This document shows positions 43,104 to 52,137 of a DNA stretch of 64,000 bases, one piece after another. Within the stretch, counting starts at the first letter, position 1. Each line of letters opens with the position of its first letter. Below the pieces are notes generated by a model. The model was not told where the DNA came from. It searched no databases and saw nothing but the letters and a program-made list of their open reading frames with translations. The DNA is from Arthrobacter sp. MSA 4-2 (GTDB lineage: Bacteria > Actinomycetota > Actinomycetes > Actinomycetales > Micrococcaceae): contig NZ_JAEKGC010000002.1 in assembly GCF_016405885.1 (NCBI RefSeq), positions 186,001-250,000 on the forward strand, in the 5' to 3' direction. The position numbers were made by a program, and so were the translations under genes.

Positions 43104-44507
43104 CTACCGGCCCCGCAGGATCCTGCGCAGCCGGCCGAGGCGGGTTCCGATGTCCCGTTCGGCCCCCCGGTCGGTGGGGAGGTAGTAGTCCCGGCCCACC
43201 AGGTCATCGGGCGCGTACTGCTGGGCGGCGATGCCGTGCGCTTCGTCGTGGGAGTAGACGTATCCCTTGCCGTGGCCGAGCTGGGAGGCCCCAGGGTAGT
43301 GGGCGTCGCGCAGGTGGGCGGGGATGCCCTGGCCCCGCCCGGCCCGCACATCGGCGATGGCGGCATTGATGCCGTTGTACGCCGCATTGGACTTCGGGGC
43401 CGTGGCGATGTGGACGACTGCCTCGGCGAGGATGATCCTCGCCTCGGGCATCCCGACGAGCTGCACCGCCTGCGCCGCCGCCACCGCTGTCTGCAGCGCC
43501 GTCGGATCGGCCATGCCCACGTCCTCGGAGGCCGAGATCATGATCCTGCGGGCGACGAAGCGCGGGTCCTCCCCCGCCTCGAGCATCCGGGCGAGGTAGT
43601 GGAGGGACGCGTCGACATCCGACCCCCGAAGCGACTTGATGAAGGCGCTGGCGACGTCGTAGTGCTGATCGCCCGCCCGGTCGTAGCGCAGCGCCGCGAC
43701 GTCGAGGGCCTTTTCGGCGTGCTGGAGTTCCACCACGACCGGCCCCGCGCCGTCGCCGGCGGACTGGGCGACGCCGGCTGCCGCCTCAAGTGCGGTGAGC
43801 CCGCGGCGGGCGTCGCCGGCGGCGAGGCGCACCAGGTGTTCGAGGGCCTCCTCGCTCAGGCGGACGGTTCCGCCCAGGCCCCGCTCGTCCTCGACCGCCC
43901 GCTGCAGCAGCCCGGCGATGTCGGCCTCGGTCAGCGGGCGGAGGGTCTGGAGCAGCGATCGGGAGAGCAGCGGAGCGACGACGGAGAAGGAGGGGTTTTC
44001 GGTGGTGGCCGCGATCAGGACGACCCACCGGTTCTCGACCCCGGGCAGCAGCGCGTCCTGCTGGGCCTTGTTGAACCGGTGGATCTCATCGAGGAACAGG
44101 ATGGTGGTCCGGCGGTGGAGGTCGCGCGCGGTCAGGGCCTCTTCCATCACCCGGCGGACGTCCTTCACGCCGGCGGTGATCGCCGAAAGCTCGACGAACT
44201 GCCGCCCCTGCCCCCGGGCGACCACGTGCGCGAGGGTTGTCTTTCCGGTTCCGGGCGGACCCCACAGCACAACCGAGGACGGGCCGGCGGGTCCTCCGGA
44301 GGCGGTGTCGCCGGCCAGGGTGCGCAGCGGCGACCCGGGGCCGAGGAGGTGCTGCTGGCCGACCACCTCATCGAGGGAGCGCGGACGCATCCGCACGGCC
44401 AGGGGGCTCCGCGGCCGCTGGGAACCGACACCGGCAAGGGTCGACGGTGCGGCGCCGGGGAAGCCGTCGTCCTCATCTTCGGCGGCGGCGCTGAATAGAT
44501 CATTCAC
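43104..44507 (-). CDS. rarA: Replication-associated recombination protein A (RarA/MgsA) ATPase
   Basis: 467 residues from GTG 44507; the longer open frame beyond it is a shadow. A clamp-loader-like AAA+ ATPase acting at stalled forks. Walker [16 protein letters not shown] near residue 78, Walker [22 protein letters not shown], sensor 1 AATTENPSF and the C-terminal tetramerisation region with [24 protein letters not shown] and [19 protein letters not shown] hexamer 7 nt upstream suggests a leaderless mRNA. Confidence 0.95.
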   Translation of the reverse strand: MNDLFSAAAEDEDDGFPGAAPSTLAGVGSQRPRSPLAVRMRPRSLDEVVGQQHLLGPGSPLRTLAGDTASGGPAGPSSVVLWGPPGTGKTTLAHVVARGQGRQFVELSAITAGVKDVRRVMEEALTARDLHRRTTILFLDEIHRFNKAQQDALLPGVENRWVVLIAATTENPSFSVVAPLLSRSLLQTLRPLTEADIAGLLQRAVEDERGLGGTVRLSEEALEHLVRLAAGDARRGLTALEAAAGVAQSAGDGAGPVVVELQHAEKALDVAALRYDRAGDQHYDVASAFIKSLRGSDVDASLHYLARMLEAGEDPRFVARRIMISASEDVGMADPTALQTAVAAAQAVQLVGMPEARIILAEAVVHIATAPKSNAAYNGINAAIADVRAGRGQGIPAHLRDAHYPGASQLGHGKGYVYSHDEAHGIAAQQYAPDDLVGRDYYLPTDRGAERDIGTRLGRLRRILRGR

Positions 44508-44514
44508 ACTGCCA

Positions 44515-44520
44515 AGGCTA
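44515..44520 (-). promoter_or_regulatory. -10 hexamer of rarA, probable leaderless start
   Basis: Minus-strand TAGCCT ends 7 nt before GTG 44507. The region is shared with the divergent acVLRF1-like gene. Confidence 0.4.
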
Positions 44521-44569
44521 CTGTGTAGCACTGACGCCGGCGGATGGCCGGGGCGGAGCGGAGGACACG

Positions 44570-45226
44570 ATGGCAGAGCCGAGAACCGTCCTCGTTTCGG
44601 GCGAGCGCCTGGCCGGCTGGTTGGAGCGGTTCGCACAGCGCAACGGCGGATACACAATCGACGCCGGCTCCCCCGACGGAGCCCTGACCCTGAACGCCTC
44701 CAACGGGTGCCGTGCCGTCCTGGTTCCACCCCTTCCTCCGGCACCGGAGGCCGCTGGGGCGCCCTCGGTTCAGGCACTGACCGCCGCCGCGGGGGAACCG
44801 CGGGCGGTGGCGCTGATCCTGGTCCGCCGGGGCGGCTATTCGGTGGGGGTGGCCCGCCACGGCAGGCTGCTCGCCTCCAAGACGGGCACGCGGTATGTCC
44901 AGTCCCGCACGGCGGCGGGCGGCTGGTCGCAGCAGCGGTTCGCGCGGCGCCGGGCCAATCAGGCCTCTTCGCTCGTCCAGGCGGCGGCGGAACACGCTTC
45001 GGCGGTCTTCTCGGCCCACCCCATTGACTGCGTCCAGCTGGGCGGCGACCGCACCCTGGCCCTCGAAGTGCTCGCCCACCCGGCGCTTGCGCAGTACGCC
45101 CACCTGCCCCGGCTGCCGTTCACCGCCGTACCCGATCCGCGCCTGGCCGTGCTGCAGCGGGCGGCGGCGGAGGCCATGTCGGTGCGGATCACCATCACTG
45201 ACCCGCCGGAGGCGGCCGCGGGTTAG
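44570..45226 (+). CDS. acVLRF1-family peptidyl-tRNA hydrolase (Vms1-like release factor)
   Basis: 218 residues. Vms1/VLRF1 domains cleave peptidyl-tRNA on ribosomes during rescue, relying on a conserved Gln in a GxxQ-type loop; [17 protein letters not shown] near residue 120 matches it. [26 protein letters not shown] just before is also typical of the actinobacterial group. The N-terminal acceptor region is variable. The family was named from computational work on Vms1 relatives; activity in bacteria is mostly inferred. Divergent from rarA. Confidence 0.85.
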   Translation: MAEPRTVLVSGERLAGWLERFAQRNGGYTIDAGSPDGALTLNASNGCRAVLVPPLPPAPEAAGAPSVQALTAAAGEPRAVALILVRRGGYSVGVARHGRLLASKTGTRYVQSRTAAGGWSQQRFARRRANQASSLVQAAAEHASAVFSAHPIDCVQLGGDRTLALEVLAHPALAQYAHLPRLPFTAVPDPRLAVLQRAAAEAMSVRITITDPPEAAAG

Positions 45227-45411
45227 GCCCGTCCGCCCGGCAGCCACCCCGGCGCCGCGCGTCTTCCGACGACGGCGGCTCCAGTGTTGAGGGCACGGTC
45301 CTTGGGGGCACCCGCCCGCGGGCGTCGGCGATGGCGGCCGCCCGGTCAGGCCACGGGCAGGGCGATCCGGGCAGGTCGATCCGGGCAGGCGCCCGGGTCG
45401 GACGGCGTCGG

Positions 45412-46083
45412 TTACCGGCCGGCAGCCGCGGCTTCGGCCGCGCGGCGGAGGCGGTCGATCGCCTGGCCGGGATCCTCCGCTCCGTAGACCGAGGAGCCCG
45501 CGACGAAGACCGTGGCCCCTGCCTCCGCTGCGCGCAGGATGGTCTCTTCGGTGATGCCGCCGTCGACCTGGATCGCCAGGGGAAGCGACCCGCCGCGGAC
45601 CGCCTCGGCCGCCCGCCGGATCTTGGGCAGGGTCAGATCGAGGAAGGACTGGCCGCCGAACCCGGGCTCGACGGTCATGATCAGGAGCAGGTCGAGCTCC
45701 CCAAGCATGTCGAGGTAGGGCTCAACCGACGTGGCCGGCCGCAGCGCCATGCCCGCCTGCGCGCCGCCGGCCCTCAGCTCGCGGGCCAGGCGGACCGGGG
45801 CGGCCGCGGCTTCGGCGTGGAAGGTCACCGACGCCGCACCGAGGTCGGCGTACGCGGGCGCCCACCGGTCGGCGTCCTCGATCATGAGGTGGACATCGAG
45901 CGGGAGCCCGCTGACCTCCTGAATCCGCTTCACCACCGGCTGACCCAGCGTGAGGTTGGGCACGAAATGGTTGTCCATCACGTCCACGTGCACGGCGTCG
46001 GCCGCGCCGATCCGCCCGAGTTCACGCTCGAGGTTCACGAAGTCGGCTGAAAGGATGCTCGGATTGATGCGGCAGGCTCCCAC
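45412..46083 (-). CDS. rpe: Ribulose-phosphate 3-epimerase
   Basis: 223 residues, TIM-barrel enzyme interconverting Ru5P and Xu5P in the pentose phosphate pathway. Metal/catalytic motifs: [51 protein letters not shown] and [14 protein letters not shown] start with AAAGGA. Last gene of the def-fmt-rsmB-rpe run. Confidence 0.97.
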   Translation of the reverse strand: MGACRINPSILSADFVNLERELGRIGAADAVHVDVMDNHFVPNLTLGQPVVKRIQEVSGLPLDVHLMIEDADRWAPAYADLGAASVTFHAEAAAAPVRLARELRAGGAQAGMALRPATSVEPYLDMLGELDLLLIMTVEPGFGGQSFLDLTLPKIRRAAEAVRGGSLPLAIQVDGGITEETILRAAEAGATVFVAGSSVYGAEDPGQAIDRLRRAAEAAAAGR

Positions 46084-46137
46084 AGGTGTCCTTTGCGGTT
46101 GGTGGTGGCGGGAGCGCGCTGCGTCCCGGAACGGAAG

Positions 46138-47709
46138 TCAGAGGGGTTTGCGGATCAGGGCCAGGAACATGGCGTCGGTGCCGTGAAGGTGCGGCCACAG
46201 CTGCGCCGTGGAGCCCGTCCCGGACGCGGCCGGCCGGGCGGAGTTCAACGGTCCGCCGATGCTGACCGCGTCGAGGGCCGCACCGGAGTCAAGCAGTTCC
46301 ATCTCCGGCCGACGGCGCAGGGCGTCCTCGACGACAGCGAGGGTTTCGGCATGGTGCGGCGAGCAGGTCACGTAGGCGACGACGCCGCCCGGGCGCACGG
46401 CCTCGAGCGCGGACTCAAGCAGGCCGCGCTGCAGCGGGGCGAGCTCCACGAGGTCCGCCGGCTTGCGCCGCCACCGGGCCTCGGGGCGGCGCCGCAGGGC
46501 ACCGAGCCCGGTGCAGGGCGCATCGACCAGGACCCGGTCGTAGCTTTCCGGCTCCTCCTGCCCGACCTCCCGGCCGTCGCCGACGCGCACCGTCCAGGTC
46601 CCGCCGTCCACCGGACGCAGGGCCTGACGGACGAGCTGCGCGCGGTGCGGCACCGGCTCATTGGCGACAAGGGTCGCGGGCACCGAGCGGCCCAGCGCGG
46701 CGAGGAGCGCAGACTTGCCTCCGGGCCCGGCGCACAGGTCGAGCCAGCGCTCGGATCCGGCGTCGGGCGCCGGAACGGAGCCGGCCCCGGCTCCGGTCTC
46801 CGGTCCGCCGACGGGAAGCAGGTCGACGGCGGCGAGGGCGCGGGCGACCAGCTGCGAACCGGCGTCCTGCACGCGGAGCGTGCCTTCCCGCACCCCGGCC
46901 AGCCGTCCGACGTCACCTCCTGCGAAGTAGGCGGACCCTTCGGCCAGGCGGCCCGGTTCGGCGCCCTCGGCCAGGGCTTCGTCGAGGGAGCCCAGGCCGG
47001 GAAGCGCCACGAGGTTCACCACGGGCGCGGCGTTGTCGGCCTCGAGCAGCTCGTCGATCTCCTCGACGGTGCGTCCGTGGGCAACAAGTGACTGCCGGAA
47101 GGCCCGCACGATCCACTCCGGGTGGCTGTGCGTCAGGGAGGCGATCTTGACGCCGTCGGTCTGGCCGGCGGTCAGATCGCCGATCCAGGAGGCGAGGTCG
47201 CGGGCGGCCACCTTGCGCAGCACCGCGTTGACGAGGGAAGCGGGCCCGGCGCCGATCACGGCACGGACCAGGCCGACCGTCTGATCGAGCGCGGCATGGG
47301 CGGGCACGCGCATCCCGAGGAGCTGGTGGGCACCGATGCGCAGTGCGTCGAGCACGGCCGGATCGAGCTGCGCCAGGGGACGGTCGACGCAGCGGGCGAG
47401 CACCGCATCGTAGGTCCCCTGCCCGCGCAGGGCACCGTAGGCCAGTTCCGTCGCGAACCCTGCGTCTCGGCGGTCGAGTCGGTGCTTGCGGATGCTCACC
47501 GGCAGGACGAGGTTCGCATAGGCGTCCTCCGCAGCCACCGCCCGAAGCACCTCGAACGCGACAAGGCGCGCCGGGTCGGCCTTCCGGGTCCGCTGGGAGG
47601 GCGCGGCCTGGGAGAACCTGCGCTCCCCCGAACGGTTCCGCTCCCTGCCCTTTTCATTACGGCGCGGGCGCTGGCCCGGCCGCTGACCCGCTCCTGGGGT
47701 ATCAGACAT
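46138..47709 (-). CDS. rsmB: 16S rRNA (cytosine-5)-methyltransferase RsmB
   Basis: 523 residues from ATG 47709, which overlaps the fmt stop by 8 bp. A basic low-complexity N-terminus (about 1-45), a NusB-like RNA-binding domain (RLVAFEVLRAVAAEDAYANLVL, location near 48), then the SAM methyltransferase domain with WLDLCAGPGGKSALL and the two catalytic Cys in VDAPCTGLG and YVTCSPH. It methylates C967 (E. coli numbering). Confidence 0.95.
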   Translation of the reverse strand: MSDTPGAGQRPGQRPRRNEKGRERNRSGERRFSQAAPSQRTRKADPARLVAFEVLRAVAAEDAYANLVLPVSIRKHRLDRRDAGFATELAYGALRGQGTYDAVLARCVDRPLAQLDPAVLDALRIGAHQLLGMRVPAHAALDQTVGLVRAVIGAGPASLVNAVLRKVAARDLASWIGDLTAGQTDGVKIASLTHSHPEWIVRAFRQSLVAHGRTVEEIDELLEADNAAPVVNLVALPGLGSLDEALAEGAEPGRLAEGSAYFAGGDVGRLAGVREGTLRVQDAGSQLVARALAAVDLLPVGGPETGAGAGSVPAPDAGSERWLDLCAGPGGKSALLAALGRSVPATLVANEPVPHRAQLVRQALRPVDGGTWTVRVGDGREVGQEEPESYDRVLVDAPCTGLGALRRRPEARWRRKPADLVELAPLQRGLLESALEAVRPGGVVAYVTCSPHHAETLAVVEDALRRRPEMELLDSGAALDAVSIGGPLNSARPAASGTGSTAQLWPHLHGTDAMFLALIRKPL

Positions 47710-48661
47710 CGAAAACCAACTCTCCGCGCGCCAGGGCGCCCCTCGCCCAGTCACGGGCGTCCATCATTGTCTTTCCGGCGGGCTGCAGGCGGCCGAGCAC
47801 CACCGGCTCCGATCCGGTGCCGACCTGCACGCCGCCGTCCCGGAGCTCAACCCGACCGGGGGCAAGGTCCACCGGAACGCCGGACCCGGTGTCCGGCCGC
47901 GCCGGCCGGAGTTCGGACGCCGGGCGCACCGGCGCGATCTTCACGCGCTGGCCCGCAAGGAGCGTCCAGGCCCCCGGCTCGGGGGTCATGGCATTGATCC
48001 GCCGCCGGACGGCGACGGCCGGCTGCATCCAGTCGATCCGGGCGTCATCGATCGAAAGCTTGGGGGCGAGGCTGACCTCCCCCTGCTGCGGAACCGCCTC
48101 GACCGTGCCCTGTCCGAGCGCCGTCAGCGTCTGCGCAAGCAGGACGGCGCCGCTGTCCGCAAGCCGGTCCAGGACCTCCCCGCTGGTGTCCGATGGTGCC
48201 AGCGCTTCGGTCACGGTTCCGAACACGGGGCCGGTGTCGAGTCCGCGCTCGAGGCGGAAGGTGGACGCCCCGGTGATGTCATCACCGGAAAGCACAGCGT
48301 GCTGCACCGGTGCGGCGCCGCGCCAGGCCGGCAGCAGCGAGAAGTGAAGGTTGATCCAGCCATGCCGGGGAAGCTCGAGCGCCCGCGCCGGCACAAGCCC
48401 TCCGTAGGCGACGATTGCCGCGGCGTCGAGGTCGAGCGCGGCCAGCTGCTCGACCACTTCGTCAGTGAACCGGTTGGCTTTGATCAGGGGCAGCCCCAAC
48501 TCCTCGGCCCGGGCGGCCACGGGGCTCGGGGCCAGGGTCCTCTTCCGCCCGACCGGGGCATCGACGCGGGTGAGCACCGCGGCGATCTCGAAGCCTGCGT
48601 CCGACAGCGTGTTAAGGGAGGGGACGGCGACGGCCGGAGTGCCGGCGAACAGGATCCTCAC
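47702..48661 (-). CDS. fmt: Methionyl-tRNA formyltransferase
   Basis: 319 residues. Fmt formylates initiator Met-tRNA using 10-formyl-THF. The catalytic triad region is HGWINLHFSLLPAWRGAAPVQ and GDDITGASTFRLERGLDTGPV (each cut here to its position, near residues 106 and 140). N-terminal RILFAGTPAVAVPSL is intact and the C-terminal OB-like domain is complete. The GTG start overlaps the def stop (GTGA), coupling formylation and deformylation genes. Confidence 0.96.
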   Translation of the reverse strand: MRILFAGTPAVAVPSLNTLSDAGFEIAAVLTRVDAPVGRKRTLAPSPVAARAEELGLPLIKANRFTDEVVEQLAALDLDAAAIVAYGGLVPARALELPRHGWINLHFSLLPAWRGAAPVQHAVLSGDDITGASTFRLERGLDTGPVFGTVTEALAPSDTSGEVLDRLADSGAVLLAQTLTALGQGTVEAVPQQGEVSLAPKLSIDDARIDWMQPAVAVRRRINAMTPEPGAWTLLAGQRVKIAPVRPASELRPARPDTGSGVPVDLAPGRVELRDGGVQVGTGSEPVVLGRLQPAGKTMMDARDWARGALARGELVFDV

Positions 48662-49272
48662 AGCCGGCGTCCCGAATTCTCCGCACGCCCCTGTGCGCCC
48701 GCAGGCCCGGCGGCCGATGCGCTGATGAAGCTCGAGCCGAGGGTCTTGGCCCGCTGTGCCGCCGTCTGGCCTGCCACGCTGTTGTAGTCAGCGCTGCGGA
48801 TGGCGCGCATGGCAACCTTCTTCTCCTCGCCCCGGAGCCGGTCGATGTAGAGCGTTCCGCGCAGGTGGTCCGTCTCGTGCTGCAGGCACCGAGCCAGCAT
48901 GCCGGTGCCTTCGACTTCGACCGGCTCCCCGTGCACATCCTGCCCACGGACCCTCGCCCATTCGGCACGCTCAAGGAAGTTCCCAAGCCCCGGGACTGAG
49001 AGGCAGCCTTCGACGGCGCCATCCTGCTGCAGGGTCTCCCCCACCTCGAGCACCGGGTTGACGACGTGGCCCTCAAAACCGTCGATGCTGTAGGTGAAGA
49101 CCGAAAGGCCCACACCGATCTGGGGCGCAGCAAGGCCGACGCCCTGCACATCGAGCATCGTCTCGGTCATATCCGCGACCAGCTTTTCGAGCTCCGGGCC
49201 GAAGTTCGTCACCGTCGCGGCAGGGGTGCGCAGGATCGGGTCGCCGATGATCCTGATACTCAGTACAGCCAT
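48658..49272 (-). CDS. def: Peptide deformylase
   Basis: 204 residues. Removes the N-formyl group from new proteins. All three motifs are present: GVGLAAPQIGV, EGCLSVPG (metal Cys) and QHETDHLRGTLYID (metal His and catalytic Glu). The C-terminal ~30 residues (SASAAGPAGAQGRAENSGRRL) are low-complexity and beyond the fold, a common actinobacterial extension. Confidence 0.96.
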   Translation of the reverse strand: MAVLSIRIIGDPILRTPAATVTNFGPELEKLVADMTETMLDVQGVGLAAPQIGVGLSVFTYSIDGFEGHVVNPVLEVGETLQQDGAVEGCLSVPGLGNFLERAEWARVRGQDVHGEPVEVEGTGMLARCLQHETDHLRGTLYIDRLRGEEKKVAMRAIRSADYNSVAGQTAAQRAKTLGSSFISASAAGPAGAQGRAENSGRRL

Positions 49273-49465
49273 TCGGTTCGGATTCCTTCACCTGGTTGGG
49301 CGCGGCGGGCGGATGCCCGGGTGGGCGCTGCGGGGGTCTGCGGCGTGCGCGGAGGGCTCGGACCCATAAGCGAAAGCCCTCGAGCCATTCTAGAACGCCG
49401 CGCCGCCCTGCGGTCCCCGGCGCCGCTGCGCTGCGGGAAGTGCCGGGGAAGTGCCGGCCGCGTCC

Positions 49466-49499
49466 GGGCAGGGCAGGTGTCGTGCCCGCTGCCCTGCCC
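49466..49499. terminator. Possible hairpin downstream of the nuclease-like gene
   Basis: GGGCAGGGCA (49466-49475) pairs with TGCCCTGCCC (49490-49499), 53 bp beyond the stop of the minus-strand gene ending at 49552. The area 49273-49551 is otherwise low-complexity GC-rich DNA with no gene seen. Confidence 0.4.
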
Positions 49500-49551
49500 G
49501 CTGCCCTACCCGCGGCCGGGGCGGGAGCCGGCCCGGGCTCTGCGGTAACCG

Positions 49552-50502
49552 TCAGCCGGCCGCGACGGAGGACGGCGCTTCCGGAGCTGGCGCGGCCGGG
49601 CCCGGGGCGTCCGCACCGGCGGCCGGAGCCGGAGCTGCCGCCGGTGCCCCGGCCGCGGCGCGGGGAGGCGGCGGCCCGATGGGAAGCAGCGCCCGTCCGG
49701 CCGTTTCGGCGTTCCGGCCGGTCTCCCAGGCACGGCGCAGCGCGCAGAATCGAAACCAGTGCTCCTTCAGCACCTCGGGATTGGCCCGGAGGGCACGGAC
49801 CTCCGTCTGGCCGACGGCAACACCGAGGAGGAGGGGCTGCTCGCCGTACTTCCACGGTTCCCATTCGCCCTGATGGGGGTTGACGAGGCTTTCCTGCGCC
49901 TTCATGCCCGCGACCAGCTGCATGACCACTTTGTCATCGAGCCCTTTGACGAAGCCGTCGCGGTCGGTGTTCTTGGTCTTGTAGTCGATGAGGCACAGCC
50001 GGCCTCCGATGGTGGCCACAAGGTCGAGGGTTCCGGCATACCCGAGCTCCTGATTCCAGACGGTCAGTTCCGGGGCGATCGGCCGGACATCATAGAGTTC
50101 CCACCACTCGTCGAAACGGGCCGCGAAACCCTCCTCCCCGTTCTCCACGAGGGCGAGCCGCGCGGCGTCGAGCGTGTGGGGCCGGCCGAGGGCACGCAGG
50201 GCCACCTGCTCGCAGTAGTTGTGCACCCGGGTGCCCCGGAGCGCCGCGTCGTCACGGTACCGCTCGGCAGCCTGCGAGGCGTCCCGGACGGCCTGCTTCA
50301 GCTCGGCAGGTTTGCCCAGCGATCCGGGAAGGCGCGGATCGGCAGCCAGGGCGTTCGCCGCCATGTGCCCGAACCAGCCGCCGAGGGACGACGGCGCCTG
50401 GGCGATGACGGTCGTGATCGACGGGACGGTGGGCTTGTCCGACGTCGACCTCGCATACATCCGTCCGTAGGGAGTGGAGTGGGCGAGCAGCGGTTCAGTC
50501 AT
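49552..50502 (-). CDS. PD-(D/E)XK nuclease-like protein
   Basis: 316 residues. The middle contains ELTVWNQELGYAGTLDLVAT followed by RLCLIDYKTKN, which fits the PD-(D/E)XK pattern (Glu, then D-x(n)-DYK) of RecB/Cas4-like nucleases. An upstream RGTRVHNYCEQVAL is the usual RecB-family motif with the His. The last ~50 residues are Pro/Ala-rich and unstructured. No helicase or CRISPR partner is nearby, so its role is open. Confidence 0.72.
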   Translation of the reverse strand: MTEPLLAHSTPYGRMYARSTSDKPTVPSITTVIAQAPSSLGGWFGHMAANALAADPRLPGSLGKPAELKQAVRDASQAAERYRDDAALRGTRVHNYCEQVALRALGRPHTLDAARLALVENGEEGFAARFDEWWELYDVRPIAPELTVWNQELGYAGTLDLVATIGGRLCLIDYKTKNTDRDGFVKGLDDKVVMQLVAGMKAQESLVNPHQGEWEPWKYGEQPLLLGVAVGQTEVRALRANPEVLKEHWFRFCALRRAWETGRNAETAGRALLPIGPPPPRAAAGAPAAAPAPAAGADAPGPAAPAPEAPSSVAAG

Positions 50503-50567
50503 GGCTTAAGTCTGTCACTCTCCGGTGACACTCCCGTGCCGCGCCGTTGACCCGAAGACGCGCCCGA

Positions 50568-50595
50568 TTGGACGAACCCCGAATAGTCCTATAGA
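50568..50595 (+). promoter_or_regulatory. Candidate promoter of the tRNA operon
   Basis: TTGGAC (50568-50573), a 16-bp spacer and TATAGA (50590-50595) precede an AT-rich stretch and the first tRNA at 50665. The AT content is far above the surroundings. Confidence 0.5.
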
Positions 50596-50664
50596 GTTTT
50601 TTCTCGTTGGAAAACAGAAAAACACGAGGAACTCAAGGGTTTCGGTGTTCAAAATTTTCTTTCT

Positions 50665-50738
50665 GCGGACGTAGCTCAGCTGGCTAGAGCACCACCTTGC
50701 CAAGGTGGATGTCGCGGGTTCGAATCCCGTCGTCCGCT
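50665..50738 (+). tRNA. tRNA-Gly (GCC)
   Basis: Cloverleaf with 7-bp acceptor stem GCGGACG/CGTCCGC, anticodon stem CCACC/GGTGG, loop with anticodon GCC, and T-arm CGGGTTCGAATCCCG. Discriminator T; CCA is not encoded. First of three tRNAs in one operon. A base-identical copy lies at 54105-54178. Confidence 0.97.
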
Positions 50739-50788
50739 CGCAAGTCACTGCATGGCCGGTTCAACCGGCTGTCTGTTTGTTGGATAGC

Positions 50789-50859
50789 GGTGGGGTGGCC
50801 GAGTGGCTAGGCAGCGGCCTGCAAAGCCGTGCACGCGGGTTCGAATCCCGTCCCCACCT
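50789..50859 (+). tRNA. tRNA-Cys (GCA)
   Basis: Acceptor GGTGGGG/CCCCACC, anticodon loop CTGCAAA with anticodon GCA between CGGC/GCCG stems, T-arm CGGGTTCGAATCCCG. Discriminator T followed by encoded CCA (50860-50862). Confidence 0.95.
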
Positions 50860-50888
50860 CCAGTAGGTGATTTGCAGAGCAGGAAATT

Positions 50889-50960
50889 GGGCGATTGGCG
50901 CAGCGGTAGCGCGCTTCCCTGACACGGAAGAGGTCACTGGTTCGATCCCAGTATCGCCCA
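50889..50960 (+). tRNA. tRNA-Val (GAC)
   Basis: Acceptor GGGCGAT/ATCGCCC, anticodon stem CTTCC/GGAAG with loop CTGACAC (anticodon GAC), T-arm CTGGTTCGATCCCAG. Discriminator A; no CCA encoded. Confidence 0.96.
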
Positions 50961-50965
50961 CCGAG

Positions 50966-51000
50966 AAAGACCCCCGGGAAACCGGGGGTCTTTTGTTTTA
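50966..51000 (+). terminator. Rho-independent terminator of the tRNA operon
   Basis: A 12-bp stem AAAGACCCCCGG/CCGGGGGTCTTT with a GAAA tetraloop is followed by TGTTTTA, a textbook intrinsic terminator six bases after tRNA-Val. Confidence 0.9.
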
Positions 51001-51215
51001 GAAGGCACGCTCCGCGGGTTGCCGGATGGACGTGATTCGAATCACCCCTAGGCGCGTGCACGGTACGGTCCGCAGCTTCGTTGCCACCGGGAGAAGCCGG
51101 AGGATGCGCTTTCCTGCGGCGCCGGGGCTGCCAGGACGCCCTGCCGTTCAGTATCCCGTCCTTCCGCAGCCCCCGCTCGGTGCCGGAGTCCGGTTCTCGG
51201 TTTCCCCCCGTAGGG
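51001..51215. other. Intergenic stretch between tRNA operon and SDR promoter
   Basis: No gene is supported. It holds a perfect 14-bp palindrome GTGATTCGAATCAC (51032-51045) that resembles a tRNA T-arm but lacks the invariant G53-C61 pair and any cloverleaf, so it may be a tRNA scrap or a regulator site. Confidence 0.45.
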
Positions 51216-51268
51216 TTGCTATTAAACGACTGGTCGGCTATAACTGTACGGGTCGGTAGTTGACCGAC
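51216..51268 (+). promoter_or_regulatory. SDR-gene promoter with two operator-like palindromes
   Basis: TTGCTA (51216-51221), a 17-bp spacer and TATAAC (51239-51244) form a good promoter. CGAC-TG-GTCG (51227-51236) lies in the spacer and GTCGGT-AGTTG-ACCGAC (51252-51268) just after the expected start point. Both share the GTCGG/CCGAC half-site, as in TetR-family operators. No matching regulator gene is adjacent. Confidence 0.65.
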
Positions 51269-51291
51269 TGTCTACCAAAGGAATCGAAACC

Positions 51292-51999
51292 ATGGAAACA
51301 CGTAAAGTTGCCGTCATTACCGGCGCATCACAGGGCATCGGCGCGGGCCTCGTCGACGGCTACCGCAAGCTTGGGTATGCGGTTGTCGCGAACTCCCGTT
51401 CGATCGCCCCGTCCGAAGACTTCGACCTTGTCACCGTTGCCGGAGATATCTCGGACCCCGAGGTTGCCGAGCGCGTCATTGCCACGGCCGTTGAGCGGTT
51501 CGGCCGCGTGGACACGCTCGTGAACAACGCGGGCATCTTCATCGCGAAGCCGTTTGCGGACTACACCCAGGAGGACTACGACAACGCCCTGCGCGTGAAC
51601 CTCGGCGGCTTCTTCCACATCAGCCAGAAGGCCATGGCGAACATGGTCGAGCGGGGCTCGGGGCACGTCGTGAACATCACGACCACCCTGGTCGAAAACG
51701 CGAACTCCAACGTCCCGTCCGCCCTCGCTTCACTGACCAAGGGCGGCCTCGCCTCCGTCGTGAAGTCACTCGCGATCGAGTACGCAGCCCGCGGGGTGCG
51801 CGTGAACGCGGTGTCCCCCGGCATCATCAAGACCCCGCTGCACGCGGAGGAGACGCATGACACCTATGGAGCACTCCACCCGGTCGGCCGGATGGGAACC
51901 ATCGACGACGTCGTACACGGCGTGCTCTACCTTGAGCAGGCCCAGTTCGTCACCGGCGAGTTCCTCCACGTCGACGGCGGGCAAAGCGCAGGAAACTAG
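51292..51999 (+). CDS. Short-chain dehydrogenase/reductase without the catalytic Tyr
   Basis: 235 residues, ATG with AAAGGAATC upstream. NAD(P) motif ITGASQGIG near residue 10, NNAG in TLVNNAGIF, and PGIIKTP are normal. In the active site, where YxxxK is expected, the sequence is ALASLTKGG: the Lys is kept but the Tyr position is Ala, and the Ser of NITTT is Thr. Reductase activity is therefore doubtful or uses another residue. It has its own operator-rich promoter and terminator. Confidence 0.88.
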   Translation: METRKVAVITGASQGIGAGLVDGYRKLGYAVVANSRSIAPSEDFDLVTVAGDISDPEVAERVIATAVERFGRVDTLVNNAGIFIAKPFADYTQEDYDNALRVNLGGFFHISQKAMANMVERGSGHVVNITTTLVENANSNVPSALASLTKGGLASVVKSLAIEYAARGVRVNAVSPGIIKTPLHAEETHDTYGALHPVGRMGTIDDVVHGVLYLEQAQFVTGEFLHVDGGQSAGN

Positions 52000-52007
52000 C
52001 ACCGGCC

Positions 52008-52031
52008 GGGGGCGGCGGATCCGCCGCCCCC
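52008..52031. terminator. 24-bp perfect palindrome after the SDR gene
   Basis: GGGGGCGGCGGA and its exact complement directly abut, 9 bp after the SDR stop at 51999. As RNA it forms a strong hairpin with a tight loop and probably ends the SDR transcript; no T-tract. Confidence 0.6.
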
Positions 52032-52137
52032 ATCCCGGCGAGAACGATCCAAAGCGGTCTTCCCCCTCCCCACCCGCGAAGCCGCAACCGATCCGGAACT
52101 CCTCAATTCCGCGGACCCAAGGAGCCAGCGTCAGCCC

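Noticed and set aside
49552-50502. Cas4-like CRISPR nuclease
   Set aside because: The PD-(D/E)XK pattern is present, but there is no Cys cluster, repeat array or other cas gene.
51032-51045. Extra tRNA or tRNA fragment suggested by GTGATTCGAATCAC
   Set aside because: No cloverleaf around it and position 53 would be A opposite C61; kept only as a palindrome.
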